A program made the translations under genes and the position numbers. Below are positions 34,237-43,307 of a DNA stretch of 64,000 bases, in pieces (positions within the stretch are counted from its first letter, which is position 1; each line of letters begins with the position of its first letter). The notes under the pieces were generated by a model. That model was not told the DNA's origin, searched no databases, and saw nothing but the letters and a program-made list of their open reading frames with translations. This stretch comes from Calditrichia bacterium (GTDB lineage: Bacteria > Calditrichota > Calditrichia > RBG-13-44-9 > J075). The DNA lies in assembly GCA_020635015.1 (NCBI GenBank), contig JACKAP010000012.1, positions 1-64,000 of the forward strand, given 5' to 3'.

Positions 34237-34476
34237 TCAATTCAATTTATCCTGTTCAGCGGGTTCAGTGGCCGGTATCTCTTTGAGAGCTTCCAAAAAA
34301 TCCGCTTCGGAAAACGCCTGAAAGCGCTCCTGGAAAAAATGGAGGGTTTCATAGCGGATAATCTCATTGGAAATGGAATTAACCAATAACTGGTTAATCG
34401 ACACCCGCTCTCTTTTGGCAATGTTCCTGATTTTGTTATGTATGGAATCCGGCAAACGGAGTTGAAGTTTACCCAT
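34237..34476 (-). CDS. Ribbon-helix-helix antitoxin-like protein
   Basis: A 79-residue protein whose first half reads LQLRLPDSIHNKIRNIAKRE followed by RVSINQLLVNSISNEI, the Arc/CopG/HicB-like ribbon-helix-helix DNA-binding pattern. The tail (FFQERFQAFSEADFLEALKE) would be the toxin-neutralising segment. Its ATG overlaps the last codons of the 63-residue gene upstream (shared ATGGGTAA), indicating coupled translation. Proteins of this type usually partner PIN toxins of the COG1569 type, and the upstream small gene looks like a fragment of one. Confidence 0.75.
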   Translation of the reverse strand: MGKLQLRLPDSIHNKIRNIAKRERVSINQLLVNSISNEIIRYETLHFFQERFQAFSEADFLEALKEIPATEPAEQDKLN

Positions 34477-34660
34477 GCTTGATCTCCTTCACAAAAGCAT
34501 AGAAAGCCAGCGCTTTGAGAATTGAAATTTCTCCTTTTTCGGATATCGTCGATATTTGTTCTACAAAAAGTTTTTCAATGCGATATTGATACTCCAAATA
34601 CAAGGGCACTGAAATGCCAAATCTGAAACTTGCTGTATTAATATTACTTAAACTATTCAT
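34469..34660 (-). pseudogene. Short reading frame resembling a PIN-toxin fragment
   Basis: A 63-residue frame (FRFGISVPLYLEYQYRIEKL) recalling the SVPLxLEYE segment of COG1569-type PIN toxins. It lacks the N-terminal VxDTN strand with the first catalytic Asp and the C-terminal acidic motif. It overlaps the intact PIN gene upstream by 8 nt (ATGAATAG) and the ribbon-helix-helix gene downstream by 8 nt. Most likely it is a deletion remnant of the toxin that once paired with the downstream antitoxin. A functional small protein remains possible because the tight overlaps are preserved. Confidence 0.5.
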
Positions 34661-35096
34661 CCGTCAAACGGTTTAACATTTGGCGAATCGTTTGCAGCAG
34701 TTCGCCGGGCTTGCAGACGGTCAGACCGGTGGCGGGGTCGGGGAAAAAATGGCGGGTGTTGAAGGTAACCAAGTAATCTGCATTCTGCAGAATAGCAGCG
34801 ACCAGAATCGGCAGATCTTTTGGATCGGCCATATTGGGATAATCTTCCAGTTCCTTCCCGGTAGGATTTCGGTGCACGGTTAACCCCCGCTCGACAAGTG
34901 TCTCGAAAACCGGCACTGCCTGCGGTAATTTCAGTTGCAGATTCTTGCGGCATTCGCTGATCACCTGCGTGCAGGTCAGGCCTTGTAATAAGCCCAATTC
35001 GCACAGCTGCAGCAGAACAAAGGAAGCGCCGCTCCGCGATGCCGCCCCGGCAATCAGGGCATCGGCGTCGAAAAATATGGCAGCATGTTTAAGCAT
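34653..35096 (-). CDS. PIN-domain ribonuclease toxin (VapC-like)
   Basis: A 147-residue PIN protein that would cleave RNA, Mg-dependent. The acidic set is visible: Asp10 (IFFDADALIAG), Glu48 (VISECRKN), Asp94 (DPKDLPILVAA) and Asp107 (NADYLVTFNTRHF). It starts 18 bp after the AbrB-like antitoxin gene stops, the standard antitoxin-then-toxin order. Two more frames overlap downstream, making a four-member cluster. Target RNA is unknown. Confidence 0.85.
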   Translation of the reverse strand: MLKHAAIFFDADALIAGAASRSGASFVLLQLCELGLLQGLTCTQVISECRKNLQLKLPQAVPVFETLVERGLTVHRNPTGKELEDYPNMADPKDLPILVAAILQNADYLVTFNTRHFFPDPATGLTVCKPGELLQTIRQMLNRLTDE

Positions 35097-35114
35097 GGTT
35101 CGCTTTCAACAAGA

Positions 35115-35366
35115 TCATTCTTTCGTATTTACCCGCAGGGCGTTTACCCCGCTGATCAAATCTTCCAAAGAAACGTTATGCTTTTCGCGCAGCGCCTCGA
35201 TTTCCGCCACCAATTTCGGGAGCAGCGACCGTTTGGGACTCAGGAAGATGCCCTCGCCGGTGTCGATCAGGGTGACCGGGTCGCCTTCTTCCAGTTGATA
35301 TTTTTTCCGGATCTCCATTGGGATGGTCAGGTTGCCTTTTTTCCGGATTTGAATGGTTTGGCTCAT
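35115..35366 (-). CDS. AbrB/MazE-type antitoxin
   Basis: An 83-residue swapped-hairpin transcription factor: TIQIRKKGNLTIPMEIRKKY followed by QLEEGDPVTLIDTGEGIFLS is the SpoVT/AbrB domain, and the C-terminal helix (VAEIEALREKHNVSLEDLI) would wrap the toxin. AAAGG lies upstream of the ATG. It is first in the minus-strand cluster and partners the adjacent PIN toxin. Autoregulation of the operon by the antitoxin-toxin complex is expected from the family. Confidence 0.88.
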   Translation of the reverse strand: MSQTIQIRKKGNLTIPMEIRKKYQLEEGDPVTLIDTGEGIFLSPKRSLLPKLVAEIEALREKHNVSLEDLISGVNALRVNTKE

Positions 35367-35620
35367 AATTCTGCCTTTCTGAATTTCTGAAATTCAGAAT
35401 AAATATATGCCGGAATTTGCAGTTTGTAAAGTTGAAATTCAATTTTTTCAAAGCGCATCGAACTGGAACGCTGCGAATTAAACGGCTGCTTACCATAATT
35501 TTCTCCCCGGAGTTAAAAAAGACTGATCATGTAAGTTACGATTTTGTTCCTACTTGTTAAATCCGTATTATTGGCAATGAAGATCAATAATCGCAGCCTC
35601 AAAGACAGCAAGTAGGAATT

Positions 35621-37081
35621 ATGAATCATCATAATGTCGAATATTGCGAATTAGCACCGGGTTTCAGGATCTCCCGGGTGCTGACCGGGCTGTGGCAGAT
35701 CGCCGATATGGAGCGCGGCGGCCGCGAGCTCGATCCCGATGAAACCGCCGCGGCGATGGCGCCCTACGCTGCCGCCGGGCTGAGCACCTTTGACATGGCC
35801 GACCATTACGGCTCGGCGGAGATCATTGCCGGAACCTTCCGCCGCCGCCCGGAAGCCGGCGAGGTGCAGTTGCTGACCAAGTGGGTGCCTCCGCCGGGCG
35901 CGGTGACCCGCGAAGATGTGCGCGCCGCGGTGCAGCGGGCACTCGACCGCCTGCAGATGGAGCGGATCGACCTGCTGCAGTTCCACGCCTGGAACTATGC
36001 CGATCCCAACTGGCTGGATTGCCTGTATTGGCTGCAGGAGCTCAAGGAGGCCGGCCTGATCCGCCAGCTCGGCCTGACCAATTTCGACACCGCCCACCTG
36101 CGCATCGTGGTGAACAGCGGCATCGAAGTGGTGTCCAACCAGGTGTGCTATTCGCTGATCGACCAGCGCGCCTGGGGGGCGATGAGCGAATTGTGCGAGC
36201 GCCATGGGGTGAAGCTGCTGGCCTTCGGAACGGTGGCGGGGGGATTCCTGAGCGAGCGCTGGTTGGGGAAACCGGAACCGGCCGGAGATAGCCTGCAAAC
36301 CTGGTCGCAGATGAAATACAAGCGCTTTATCGACACCGCCGGCGGCTGGGAACCCTTCCAGGCGCTCCTGCGCACCCTGGCGGAGGTGGCTGAACGCCAC
36401 GGGATTTCCATCGCCAATGTGGCCAGCCGCTATATCTTGGAGCAGCCGGCGGTGGGCGGAGTGATCATCGGGGCGCGGCTGGGACAGAGCGCCCACGTGG
36501 AGGATAACCTGCGCCTGTTCCAGTTCTCGCTCGACACCGCCGCCCGGGAGGCAATCGCCTCCGCGCTGGCCGGACTGAGCCCCATCCCCGGCGACTGCGG
36601 CGACGAATACCGCAAGCCCCCCTTCCTGACCGCCTCCGGCGACCTCAGCCATCACCTGGAATCGATGCCGACTCCTTATACGCCGATAACCCGGCCAGAT
36701 GGCCGCAGCATCGTGCTCAGCGGCACCGAATGGGAAGCGATCGCCGGCTTCTGCCGGGCGGTGCGCCAGGGAGAGCGGATCTGGATCTCCGGCACCACCG
36801 CCACTCATGGCCGCCGGGCGATCGGCGGCGCGGATGCGGCGGCGCAATGTCATTTCATCATCGATAAGATCGAAGGCGCCCTGCAGTCGCTGGGCGGCCG
36901 CCTGGAGGATGTGGTGCGCACCCGCATCTTCGTGCGAAACATCGCCGACTGGGAAGCGGCAGCCCGGGCGCACGGCGAGCGCTTCCGCGACATCCAACCG
37001 GCCAACACCCTGGTGCAGGCGGCGCTGGTGGGGGAAGAATATTTGGTGGAGATGGAGGTGGAAGCACTAGTGGGAGCATGA
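35621..37081 (+). CDS. Aldo/keto reductase fused to a RidA (YjgF) domain
   Basis: A 486-residue two-domain enzyme. Residues about 10-345 form an aldo/keto reductase TIM barrel with the complete tetrad Asp58, Tyr63 (TFDMADHYGSAE), Lys87 (LLTKWVP) and His122 (LLQFHAWNY). Residues about 370-485 form a RidA/YER057c/UK114 domain (ERIWISGTTATHG, IEGALQSLGGRLEDVVRTRI) with the arginine (VVRTR) that the deaminating subfamily uses on enamines/imines. Fusion suggests that an unstable imine or carbonyl intermediate is handled by both activities, but the substrate is unknown. It is monocistronic by appearance. Confidence 0.88.
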   Translation: MNHHNVEYCELAPGFRISRVLTGLWQIADMERGGRELDPDETAAAMAPYAAAGLSTFDMADHYGSAEIIAGTFRRRPEAGEVQLLTKWVPPPGAVTREDVRAAVQRALDRLQMERIDLLQFHAWNYADPNWLDCLYWLQELKEAGLIRQLGLTNFDTAHLRIVVNSGIEVVSNQVCYSLIDQRAWGAMSELCERHGVKLLAFGTVAGGFLSERWLGKPEPAGDSLQTWSQMKYKRFIDTAGGWEPFQALLRTLAEVAERHGISIANVASRYILEQPAVGGVIIGARLGQSAHVEDNLRLFQFSLDTAAREAIASALAGLSPIPGDCGDEYRKPPFLTASGDLSHHLESMPTPYTPITRPDGRSIVLSGTEWEAIAGFCRAVRQGERIWISGTTATHGRRAIGGADAAAQCHFIIDKIEGALQSLGGRLEDVVRTRIFVRNIADWEAAARAHGERFRDIQPANTLVQAALVGEEYLVEMEVEALVGA

Positions 37082-37086
37082 GACGA

Positions 37087-37132
37087 ATTGCACGCAGATT
37101 TCGCAGATTGAACAGATTTACACAGATTTTTT
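37087..37132. repeat. Lone arm of the CGCAGATT family
   Basis: ATTGCACGCAGATTTCGCAG and further CAGATT iterations, without a matching right arm. The remainder of the gap is taken by the small frame at 37169. Confidence 0.7.
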
Positions 37133-37168
37133 CTGGATGCTGGATACTGATTCGAAAGCCGGGAAAAA

Positions 37169-37381
37169 TTGCTGGCGTATCTCCGGGAAAAATACGCCAT
37201 CGAGGTGAGCGATATTCCGATACAGTATCGAATCGATCAAAGCCAATACCCGAATCCCATCAAGGATGAAGCCCAAAAAACTCTTTTTGAAGCTGCCTGG
37301 CAGCGGTTTCAGGCCGATTTTAAGCGGGGCATTTTTTTAGATACTTCATTAAAGTTGGCATATTCTACTCAGAACCTTTAA
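37169..37381 (+). CDS. Small or partial hypothetical protein
   Basis: A 70-residue frame starting at TTG (GGG 6 nt upstream). It reads naturally (LAYLREKYAIEVSDIPIQYR, then PNPIKDEAQKTLFEAAWQRF) and the same frame is open for six codons further upstream, so it may be the 3' end of a gene lost to the adjacent repeat. No family is recognised. Confidence 0.35.
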   Translation: MLAYLREKYAIEVSDIPIQYRIDQSQYPNPIKDEAQKTLFEAAWQRFQADFKRGIFLDTSLKLAYSTQNL

Positions 37382-37415
37382 TTTATATGGCGGATAAAAT
37401 CCCGGGAAGCGCTTG

Positions 37416-38225
37416 ATGACACTGCATGAACTTCTTGATTTTGATTACGGTGCTGACGGTGACGATAAATTGCAGCGGATGCTGGCTGATGAGGCCGATC
37501 CCAATCGGTATGAAGAAACACCTGGTGAAACCCCGCTGCATGTGGCAACCCGGCGCCGGCGGCTGAGCGCCGTTAAAATCCTGCTTGAATACGGCGCTGC
37601 TATAAATGCCCTGACCGCTGGCGGAAAAACCGCCTATGCCCACGCCATCCGCCGCGGCTTCGATGAGATTGCGGCGTTTCTCCTCAGCCGGGGCGCCGAC
37701 AGCACACTCAATGCTGCCGACCGGCTGGCCGTCGCCATGGTCAAGGGCCAGCTCGATGAAGCCAGGGAAATTCTGGCGGATCACCCGGATGCCGCCCGCA
37801 CCGGGAATCCTGAGGAAGACCGGCTGCTGGCCGATCTGGCCGGGCGTAACGGAAGCCGCGCGATAGCGCTGTTGATTGCTTCCGGCGCCGATCTGGCCGC
37901 ACCGGGCCTTGATTCGGGTACGCCGTTGCACCAGGCAGCCTGGTTCGGCCAGCCCGGTAATGCGCAATTGTTGATCGAAGCGGGCGCCCCTCTCGATATT
38001 TTCGACACCATTCATCATAGCTCCCCCCTTGGGTGGGCGGTGCACGGCTCCCGTTATTCCGGCGGGGCAGATCAACGCCAGGATCAATATGCCGAGTTGG
38101 TCAGCATGCTGTTAACAGCGGGTTCCAGCCTTTCCTACCCCGGAGAGCCGGAAAGCGATGCGTATTACCAGCGTTTGTTGACCGATGCGACCCCGCAGGT
38201 GGCAGCGATACTAAAAAAATTGTGA
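37416..38225 (+). CDS. Ankyrin-repeat protein
   Basis: A 269-residue soluble protein with about five ankyrin units: GETPLHVATRRRRLSAVKIL, then GKTAYAHAIRRGFDEIAAFL, a degenerate one near 105-135, DSGTPLHQAAWFGQPGNAQL and SSPLGWAVHGSRY. It is a protein-binding module without an attached effector domain. The ATG at 37416 is preferred to an adjacent TTG. It lies 52 bp upstream of the sensor kinase gene, so co-transcription is possible but no functional link is visible. Confidence 0.82.
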   Translation: MTLHELLDFDYGADGDDKLQRMLADEADPNRYEETPGETPLHVATRRRRLSAVKILLEYGAAINALTAGGKTAYAHAIRRGFDEIAAFLLSRGADSTLNAADRLAVAMVKGQLDEAREILADHPDAARTGNPEEDRLLADLAGRNGSRAIALLIASGADLAAPGLDSGTPLHQAAWFGQPGNAQLLIEAGAPLDIFDTIHHSSPLGWAVHGSRYSGGADQRQDQYAELVSMLLTAGSSLSYPGEPESDAYYQRLLTDATPQVAAILKKL

Positions 38226-38277
38226 GTAGCTGCCGGGGGCAGCATATCGAAGGTCTAACCAAAATACTTCGGGAAAG

Positions 38278-41200
38278 ATGAATTTACCTAAGCCACAATT
38301 TACTGCCCGGCTGAATGCACAATTCGGGATTTTCCGCAAGATCGTGCTGTTGTCGATCCTGCTGACGGTGCTGCCGCTGATGGTGATCGGGTTTTATACT
38401 TTTCAAACTGTCAACCTGGCCCGGAATGAGATCAGCAGTCAGGCCACCGTAGCGCTGAACCGGAAAACCATCGATGCATTGGAAATGCAGGCGTTTCATA
38501 TCGCCTCGGCAGTGCGCACTTTTTTAGAGCAGGTGGAAAACGACCTCCTGCTGCTGCGAGACATCCCGGCGACCTCCGGGCAGTACGCGGCTTTTGCGCA
38601 TCATAAGCGGGCGGAAGTGTGGGGCAATTACGCCGAAGCGCACCGGCAGGAGTTGCCGCTGTACAAGGAGCTCTCTTTTGTCGATGCGGCTGGCAACGAG
38701 CGGGTAAAAGTTCGCGATGGGCAGGCGCTGCCGGAGGAACAGTTGCGGAATGTCCGCGCCCCGGAGAACACCACTTACCGGGTGGAGACTTATTTTGAAC
38801 GAACCCGGACATTGCCGCCGGGGGGAATTTATGCCGCGCGGCTGACCGGGTTTTACATCAGCAAGCCGGAACATTTGCAAGGCTACGCCAATCCGGAAGA
38901 TGCCTCCCGCCACACCGGCATCTACTATGACGGGGTGATCCGTTTTGCCACGCCGGTGTACCGCAACGGGAGTTTTCAGGGCATCGTCACCCTGGGACTG
39001 GACCAGCGCCATCTGATGTCCTTCACCCAGCATGTGCTGCCCCTGAGCAAGGAGGAGGTGTCCTTTCCGGTGTATAATTCCGGCAACTACGCTTTTATGT
39101 TTGACGACGAAGGCTGGATCATCACGCATCCCAAATTATGGGATATTCGCGGGGTGGATGCCCGCGGCCGCTGGGTGACCGCTTATAGCGAACATACCCC
39201 CCCGGAGAGGGTGCAGGCCGGTTTTATCCCCTTTAACCTGGATAGCTCCGCCTTCATTCACGAAAACTACCCGATCGTTTCCCGCGAGGTGCGCAGCAAG
39301 CGCGGCGGCACCGTCACCACCAAGAATGTCGGGGGCATCACCAAGATCATGTCCTACGCACCGATCGAATACGATCGCGGGGAATATGCCCGGCACGGTA
39401 TCTTCGGAGGCATCACCGTAGGGGCGGAGATCGTCGGTTTTCATTCCCCGGCCCGCTTTGTGGAAAACCAGATCGACGCCACGCTCACCTCCTACCGCAG
39501 CCGGCTGTGGTGGATCCTGCTCGTGGCGATACTGGTCTCTACCCTCACTTCCACCATGCTGTCCCACGGATTTGCCAAACCGATTATCCGCATCACCCGG
39601 GGGGCCAATGAGATTGCCATGGGCAGCCTGGACAAACGGATCGATATCCAGCGCGAAGACGAGATCGGCACCCTGGCGGACAGTTTTAACCACATGGCCG
39701 ATCAATTGGAAAAAAGCCGCGCCAGGCTGCTCGCCACCATCTCGGAGCTGCAGCAATCAAAGCAGGAGACCGAGACTTATGCTGCAGAGCTGGAATATCA
39801 GATTACCATCCTGAAAAGCATTCAGCGCATCAGCAATATTCTCGGCACCACCTTCAACATGAAGACCGTCATCGGTCTGATCCTGGAAGATTGTGTCAAC
39901 AGCATCGGTTTCGACCGGGCGATCCTTTACCTGATCGACGAGCGGCAAAAATACCTGGAATGTTCGGAGACCTGCGGATTTACTCCGGAGAATGAAATCG
40001 CTGCCCAGCGCTCCCGCTTCAACCTGGAGCGCTTCGATTGCATCGAGACCCGGGTCGTTAAAGAAGGGCGCATTATCTTCGTGGAGGATTTCAACCGCTA
40101 TTCCGAGGCCACCGACCTCGACCGCAAGATCCGGCAATTGACCAGGAACCGTTCGTTTGTCTATGTGCCGTTGAAGGTGAAAGAGAAGATCATCGGCATC
40201 CTGGGGGCGGACAAGGTGCGCTCCGATAAGGCGATCACCAAAACCGATATCAATTCGCTGCAGATTCTGGCCAATCAGGCCTCGCGGGTAATCGAGAACA
40301 CCCGGCTCTATCAGGAGGTGATCAATCAGCGCAATTTTGTGGAAGATATCATCAGCAACATGCAGAACGGGGTGATCACTATCGACCATCACGGGCGGAT
40401 CACCAGCATCAATCAAGCCGCCAGCCAGATATTGAGTCGCCCGGAAACGATGCCTGCCTCCGGTGATCCGGCCGGCCTTTCCGAGGAAGCCCTGGCGCTG
40501 ATCGATGATGTGAAAACGGTGCTTTTTTCCGAGGGAGCCTACAGCAATTATAATATGAAACTGGAGCAGGGCGAGGGATTGAAATACCTGAATATCAAAG
40601 CCTCCCTGATCCAGAAGAACGGCCTGGCCCATGACGGCATCATCATCATCGAAGACTTTACCGAAAAGAAGCAGTTGGATGACCAGATCCAGCAATTGGA
40701 ACGCCTGGCTTCCCTGGGCCGTTTCGGGGCCAGCATCGCTCACGAGATCCGCAATCCCCTGACCGGGGTGAGCCTGTTCCTGGACAACCTGCACGACCGC
40801 ACCGCCGCCCAGCCGGAAGTCGCTCAGTTGGTGGAAAAAGCGCTCAGCGAGATCGAGCGGCTGGAGCGCCTGACCCACGAAATTCTGATCTATACCCATC
40901 CGGCCGCCGGGGAGCAGCGCCAGGTGAATCTGAACGAGATAGCTGCGAATGTGCTCTCTTTTGTCGAGCCGCAATGCCGCCAGCAGGGTATTGACATCAA
41001 CAGCCGGCTGGCGGAGGAACTGCCCCCGAGCCTGGTCAATCCCGACCGTATGCGCCAGGCACTGCTGAATTTATGCCTGAACGCGATCCAGGCCATGCCG
41101 GAAGGCGGCGTGCTGACCCTCTCCACCCGCCATATCAACCGGGCGCCGACGGTGGTTCAAAGTTCGATCAGCGGAAATATCCGCGGCTGGGTCAAAATCC

Positions 41201-41409
41201 AGGTACAGGACAACGGGCCGGGCATCTCCCCCCAGGAGCGGAAAAAGATCTTCGAGCCGTTCTATTCGAAAAAAAAGCGCGGCTCCGGGCTGGGGCTGGC
41301 CACCACCCACAGTATCGTCTCCGCTCACAACGGCGCTATCAAGGTGGGGGGGAAGGTGGGAAGCGGTGCTGTTTTTACGATTTACCTGCCCCTATTTGCG
41401 GATCCGTGA
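38278..41409 (+). CDS. Membrane sensor histidine kinase (Cache-HAMP-GAF-PAS-HisKA)
   Basis: A 1043-residue kinase. TM1 about 22-42 and TM2 about 405-430 enclose a large periplasmic sensor of dCache type (about 50-400). HAMP follows (KPIIRITRGANEIAMGSLDK), then a coiled coil, a GAF domain (about 520-670), a PAS domain (about 685-800), HisKA with the phospho-acceptor His822 (ASIAHEIRNPLTGV) and a complete HATPase_c (LLNLCLNAIQAMPEGG, VQDNGPGISPQE, SGLGLATTHSIV). Periplasmic Cache sensors bind small acids. The NtrC-type activator gene follows within 135 bp and a sigma-54 uptake operon lies beyond, so this kinase probably senses the solute carried by that TRAP system (inference). Confidence 0.92.
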   Translation: MNLPKPQFTARLNAQFGIFRKIVLLSILLTVLPLMVIGFYTFQTVNLARNEISSQATVALNRKTIDALEMQAFHIASAVRTFLEQVENDLLLLRDIPATSGQYAAFAHHKRAEVWGNYAEAHRQELPLYKELSFVDAAGNERVKVRDGQALPEEQLRNVRAPENTTYRVETYFERTRTLPPGGIYAARLTGFYISKPEHLQGYANPEDASRHTGIYYDGVIRFATPVYRNGSFQGIVTLGLDQRHLMSFTQHVLPLSKEEVSFPVYNSGNYAFMFDDEGWIITHPKLWDIRGVDARGRWVTAYSEHTPPERVQAGFIPFNLDSSAFIHENYPIVSREVRSKRGGTVTTKNVGGITKIMSYAPIEYDRGEYARHGIFGGITVGAEIVGFHSPARFVENQIDATLTSYRSRLWWILLVAILVSTLTSTMLSHGFAKPIIRITRGANEIAMGSLDKRIDIQREDEIGTLADSFNHMADQLEKSRARLLATISELQQSKQETETYAAELEYQITILKSIQRISNILGTTFNMKTVIGLILEDCVNSIGFDRAILYLIDERQKYLECSETCGFTPENEIAAQRSRFNLERFDCIETRVVKEGRIIFVEDFNRYSEATDLDRKIRQLTRNRSFVYVPLKVKEKIIGILGADKVRSDKAITKTDINSLQILANQASRVIENTRLYQEVINQRNFVEDIISNMQNGVITIDHHGRITSINQAASQILSRPETMPASGDPAGLSEEALALIDDVKTVLFSEGAYSNYNMKLEQGEGLKYLNIKASLIQKNGLAHDGIIIIEDFTEKKQLDDQIQQLERLASLGRFGASIAHEIRNPLTGVSLFLDNLHDRTAAQPEVAQLVEKALSEIERLERLTHEILIYTHPAAGEQRQVNLNEIAANVLSFVEPQCRQQGIDINSRLAEELPPSLVNPDRMRQALLNLCLNAIQAMPEGGVLTLSTRHINRAPTVVQSSISGNIRGWVKIQVQDNGPGISPQERKKIFEPFYSKKKRGSGLGLATTHSIVSAHNGAIKVGGKVGSGAVFTIYLPLFADP

Positions 41410-41541
41410 GAAGTGAGATATGGGATGAGACTATTTGAGAATTTAGCGATGGTGGATGGTGGATTATATCGATAAGCCAGCATCCGCGTCCGGCAAAAAT
41501 AAAGCTTACAAGTGATTGTCGTATAACCAGCGGAGCATCTT

Positions 41542-42930
41542 ATGAGCAACCACAACATCCTGGTGGTAGACGACGAAGCATTTATCCGCCTCAATCTGCA
41601 AAACATCCTGCAGGAAGAGCAGCACAATGTTCTGCTCAGCAGCAGCGGCAAGGAGGCGGTCGAAGCTGTGAAAAACAATGACATTTCCCTGGCGCTGCTG
41701 GATCTGAACCTGCCGGATATGAACGGGATTGAGATATTACGCCAGTTGAAGCTGCTGCAGCCGGAGCTGCTGGTGATCATCATTACCGGCTTCGCCTCGG
41801 TGGAATCGGCGGTGGAGGCGATCAAATTGGGCGCTTACGATTATATCAAAAAACCCTTTAAGGCGGATGCCATCAAACTGATCGTCAAGCTGGCCCTGGA
41901 GACCCAGGCCCTGAAGGAGCGAGTGAAAGAACTGCTCCCCCTGCAGAAAGCCAGCGGTCTGAACACCATCCTGGGGGACAGCGAAGGGATCCTGCAAGTG
42001 AAACACCGCATCGCCGAATATGCCAAATACGATTCCCAGACCGTGCTGGTCACTGGAGAAAGCGGCACCGGCAAGGAGCTGATCGCCCGTGCGCTGCACA
42101 ATCTCGGTTCCCGGCAAAACCAGATGTTTGTGGAGATCAATTGCGCGTCAATCCCGGAGAACCTGTTAGAGAGTGAACTGTTTGGCTATGAGAAAGGCGC
42201 CTTCACCGATGCCCAATCCACCAAGAAAGGCTTGCTGGAAAAAGCCCACAAGGGCACGCTCTTCCTGGATGAGATCGGCGAGATGAGCCCGGCGCTGCAG
42301 GCCAAGCTGCTGCGGGTGCTGGAACACAAGACGTTCCGCCGGTTGGGCGGCACCCGTGATATCACCGTCGATCTGCGAATCATCGCCGCCACCAACAAGG
42401 ATCTGAAGCTGGCGATTCAGGAGAAGCAGTTCCGGGAAGATCTCTATTACCGCCTGAATGTGCTGCGTATTGAAGCCCCCCCACTGCGCGAGCGGGGTAA
42501 GGATACCTTGATCCTGGCGCACTATTTTCTCAGCGTCTTCAGCAAAAGTTTCAATAAAAAGCTCAAGCACTTTTCTCCGGCCGCCTGCCAGGAGTTGCTC
42601 GCCTATCCCTGGCCGGGCAATATCCGGGAGTTGAAAAATATCGTCGAACGGATCTGCATACTTCACCATCAGGAAATCATCGATGCCCCTAACCTCCCCG
42701 GGGAGTTGAAAGGCGCCGTCGTCTCCGCCGAAAATTCCTCCGCGCGCAATCGGTTGCTGGGGCAGATCTCCCTGGACGAGATCCTTTTTCAGCAGGAGGC
42801 GGAACTGATCAAGGAAGCGCTTCGCCAGGCGGAAAACAACATCAGCCAGGCAGCGCGGATTTTGAAGATCCCCCGGGAAACCCTCCGCTATAAACTCACC
42901 AAGCTCGGCTGGCAGGGTGGCGAAAATTGA
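41542..42930 (+). CDS. NtrC-type sigma-54-dependent response regulator
   Basis: A 462-residue activator. The receiver domain has Asp54 (LALLDLNLPD) and the acidic pair DD; the AAA+ domain has Walker A GESGTGKE (172-179), the sigma-54 contact loop GAFTDA (219-224) and Walker B FLDEIGEM; a Fis-type helix-turn-helix closes the protein (NISQAARILKIPRETLRYKL). It is encoded directly after the sensor kinase. A consensus sigma-54 promoter at 43223-43238 begins the next operon, which makes that operon the natural target. Confidence 0.95.
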   Translation: MSNHNILVVDDEAFIRLNLQNILQEEQHNVLLSSSGKEAVEAVKNNDISLALLDLNLPDMNGIEILRQLKLLQPELLVIIITGFASVESAVEAIKLGAYDYIKKPFKADAIKLIVKLALETQALKERVKELLPLQKASGLNTILGDSEGILQVKHRIAEYAKYDSQTVLVTGESGTGKELIARALHNLGSRQNQMFVEINCASIPENLLESELFGYEKGAFTDAQSTKKGLLEKAHKGTLFLDEIGEMSPALQAKLLRVLEHKTFRRLGGTRDITVDLRIIAATNKDLKLAIQEKQFREDLYYRLNVLRIEAPPLRERGKDTLILAHYFLSVFSKSFNKKLKHFSPAACQELLAYPWPGNIRELKNIVERICILHHQEIIDAPNLPGELKGAVVSAENSSARNRLLGQISLDEILFQQEAELIKEALRQAENNISQAARILKIPRETLRYKLTKLGWQGGEN

Positions 42931-42952
42931 CCACCCCCGGCGAAAATTGACC
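42919..42952 (+). repeat. Tandem 14-bp duplication across the regulator's stop codon
   Basis: GGCGAAAATTGACC occurs at 42919-42932 and again at 42939-42952, 6 bp apart. The first copy contains the regulator's stop codon. It is either a chance duplication or a binding-site pair. Confidence 0.5.
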
Positions 42953-43222
42953 GGTTTTACATTCCAGCCTCATCCTTCGGGAAAAATGACACTTCAAAAA
43001 CCCATCCTGCAGGTACCGGCACGGTAGAACGCTCCTTGCCGCCTTCGCTTACGAAGAGAGGGGAATTCTAATTGTAAATAAGGCAACAGGTTAAAATCGC
43101 TTTCAAGATGCCGCAATCTCCTTCCAGCCCCCGGGAAGAACGCTATGATCCCAGAGACATCCGGAAAATCCGTCAGAACGGCGGGGGTTATTTTTTGCTG
43201 CCTAACGGCCACGCTTCCCCTG

Positions 43223-43238
43223 TGGCATAGCAGTTGCG
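43223..43238 (+). promoter_or_regulatory. Sigma-54 promoter of the porin-UspA-TRAP operon
   Basis: TGGCATAGCAGTTGCG fits the -24/-12 consensus TGGCACGN4TTGCW, with invariant GG and GC at the correct spacing. It lies 70 bp upstream of the porin start, immediately downstream of a gene pair encoding an NtrC-type activator and its kinase. The 290 bp between the activator gene and this site hold no gene and are where enhancer sites would be expected; I could not define one. Confidence 0.82.
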
Positions 43239-43307
43239 CTTTGTGAATTGTGGCACTTAATGAGGTTTATTTTTTCATACTACTTTCACAAAGCGTCAGG
43301 AGGCCTT

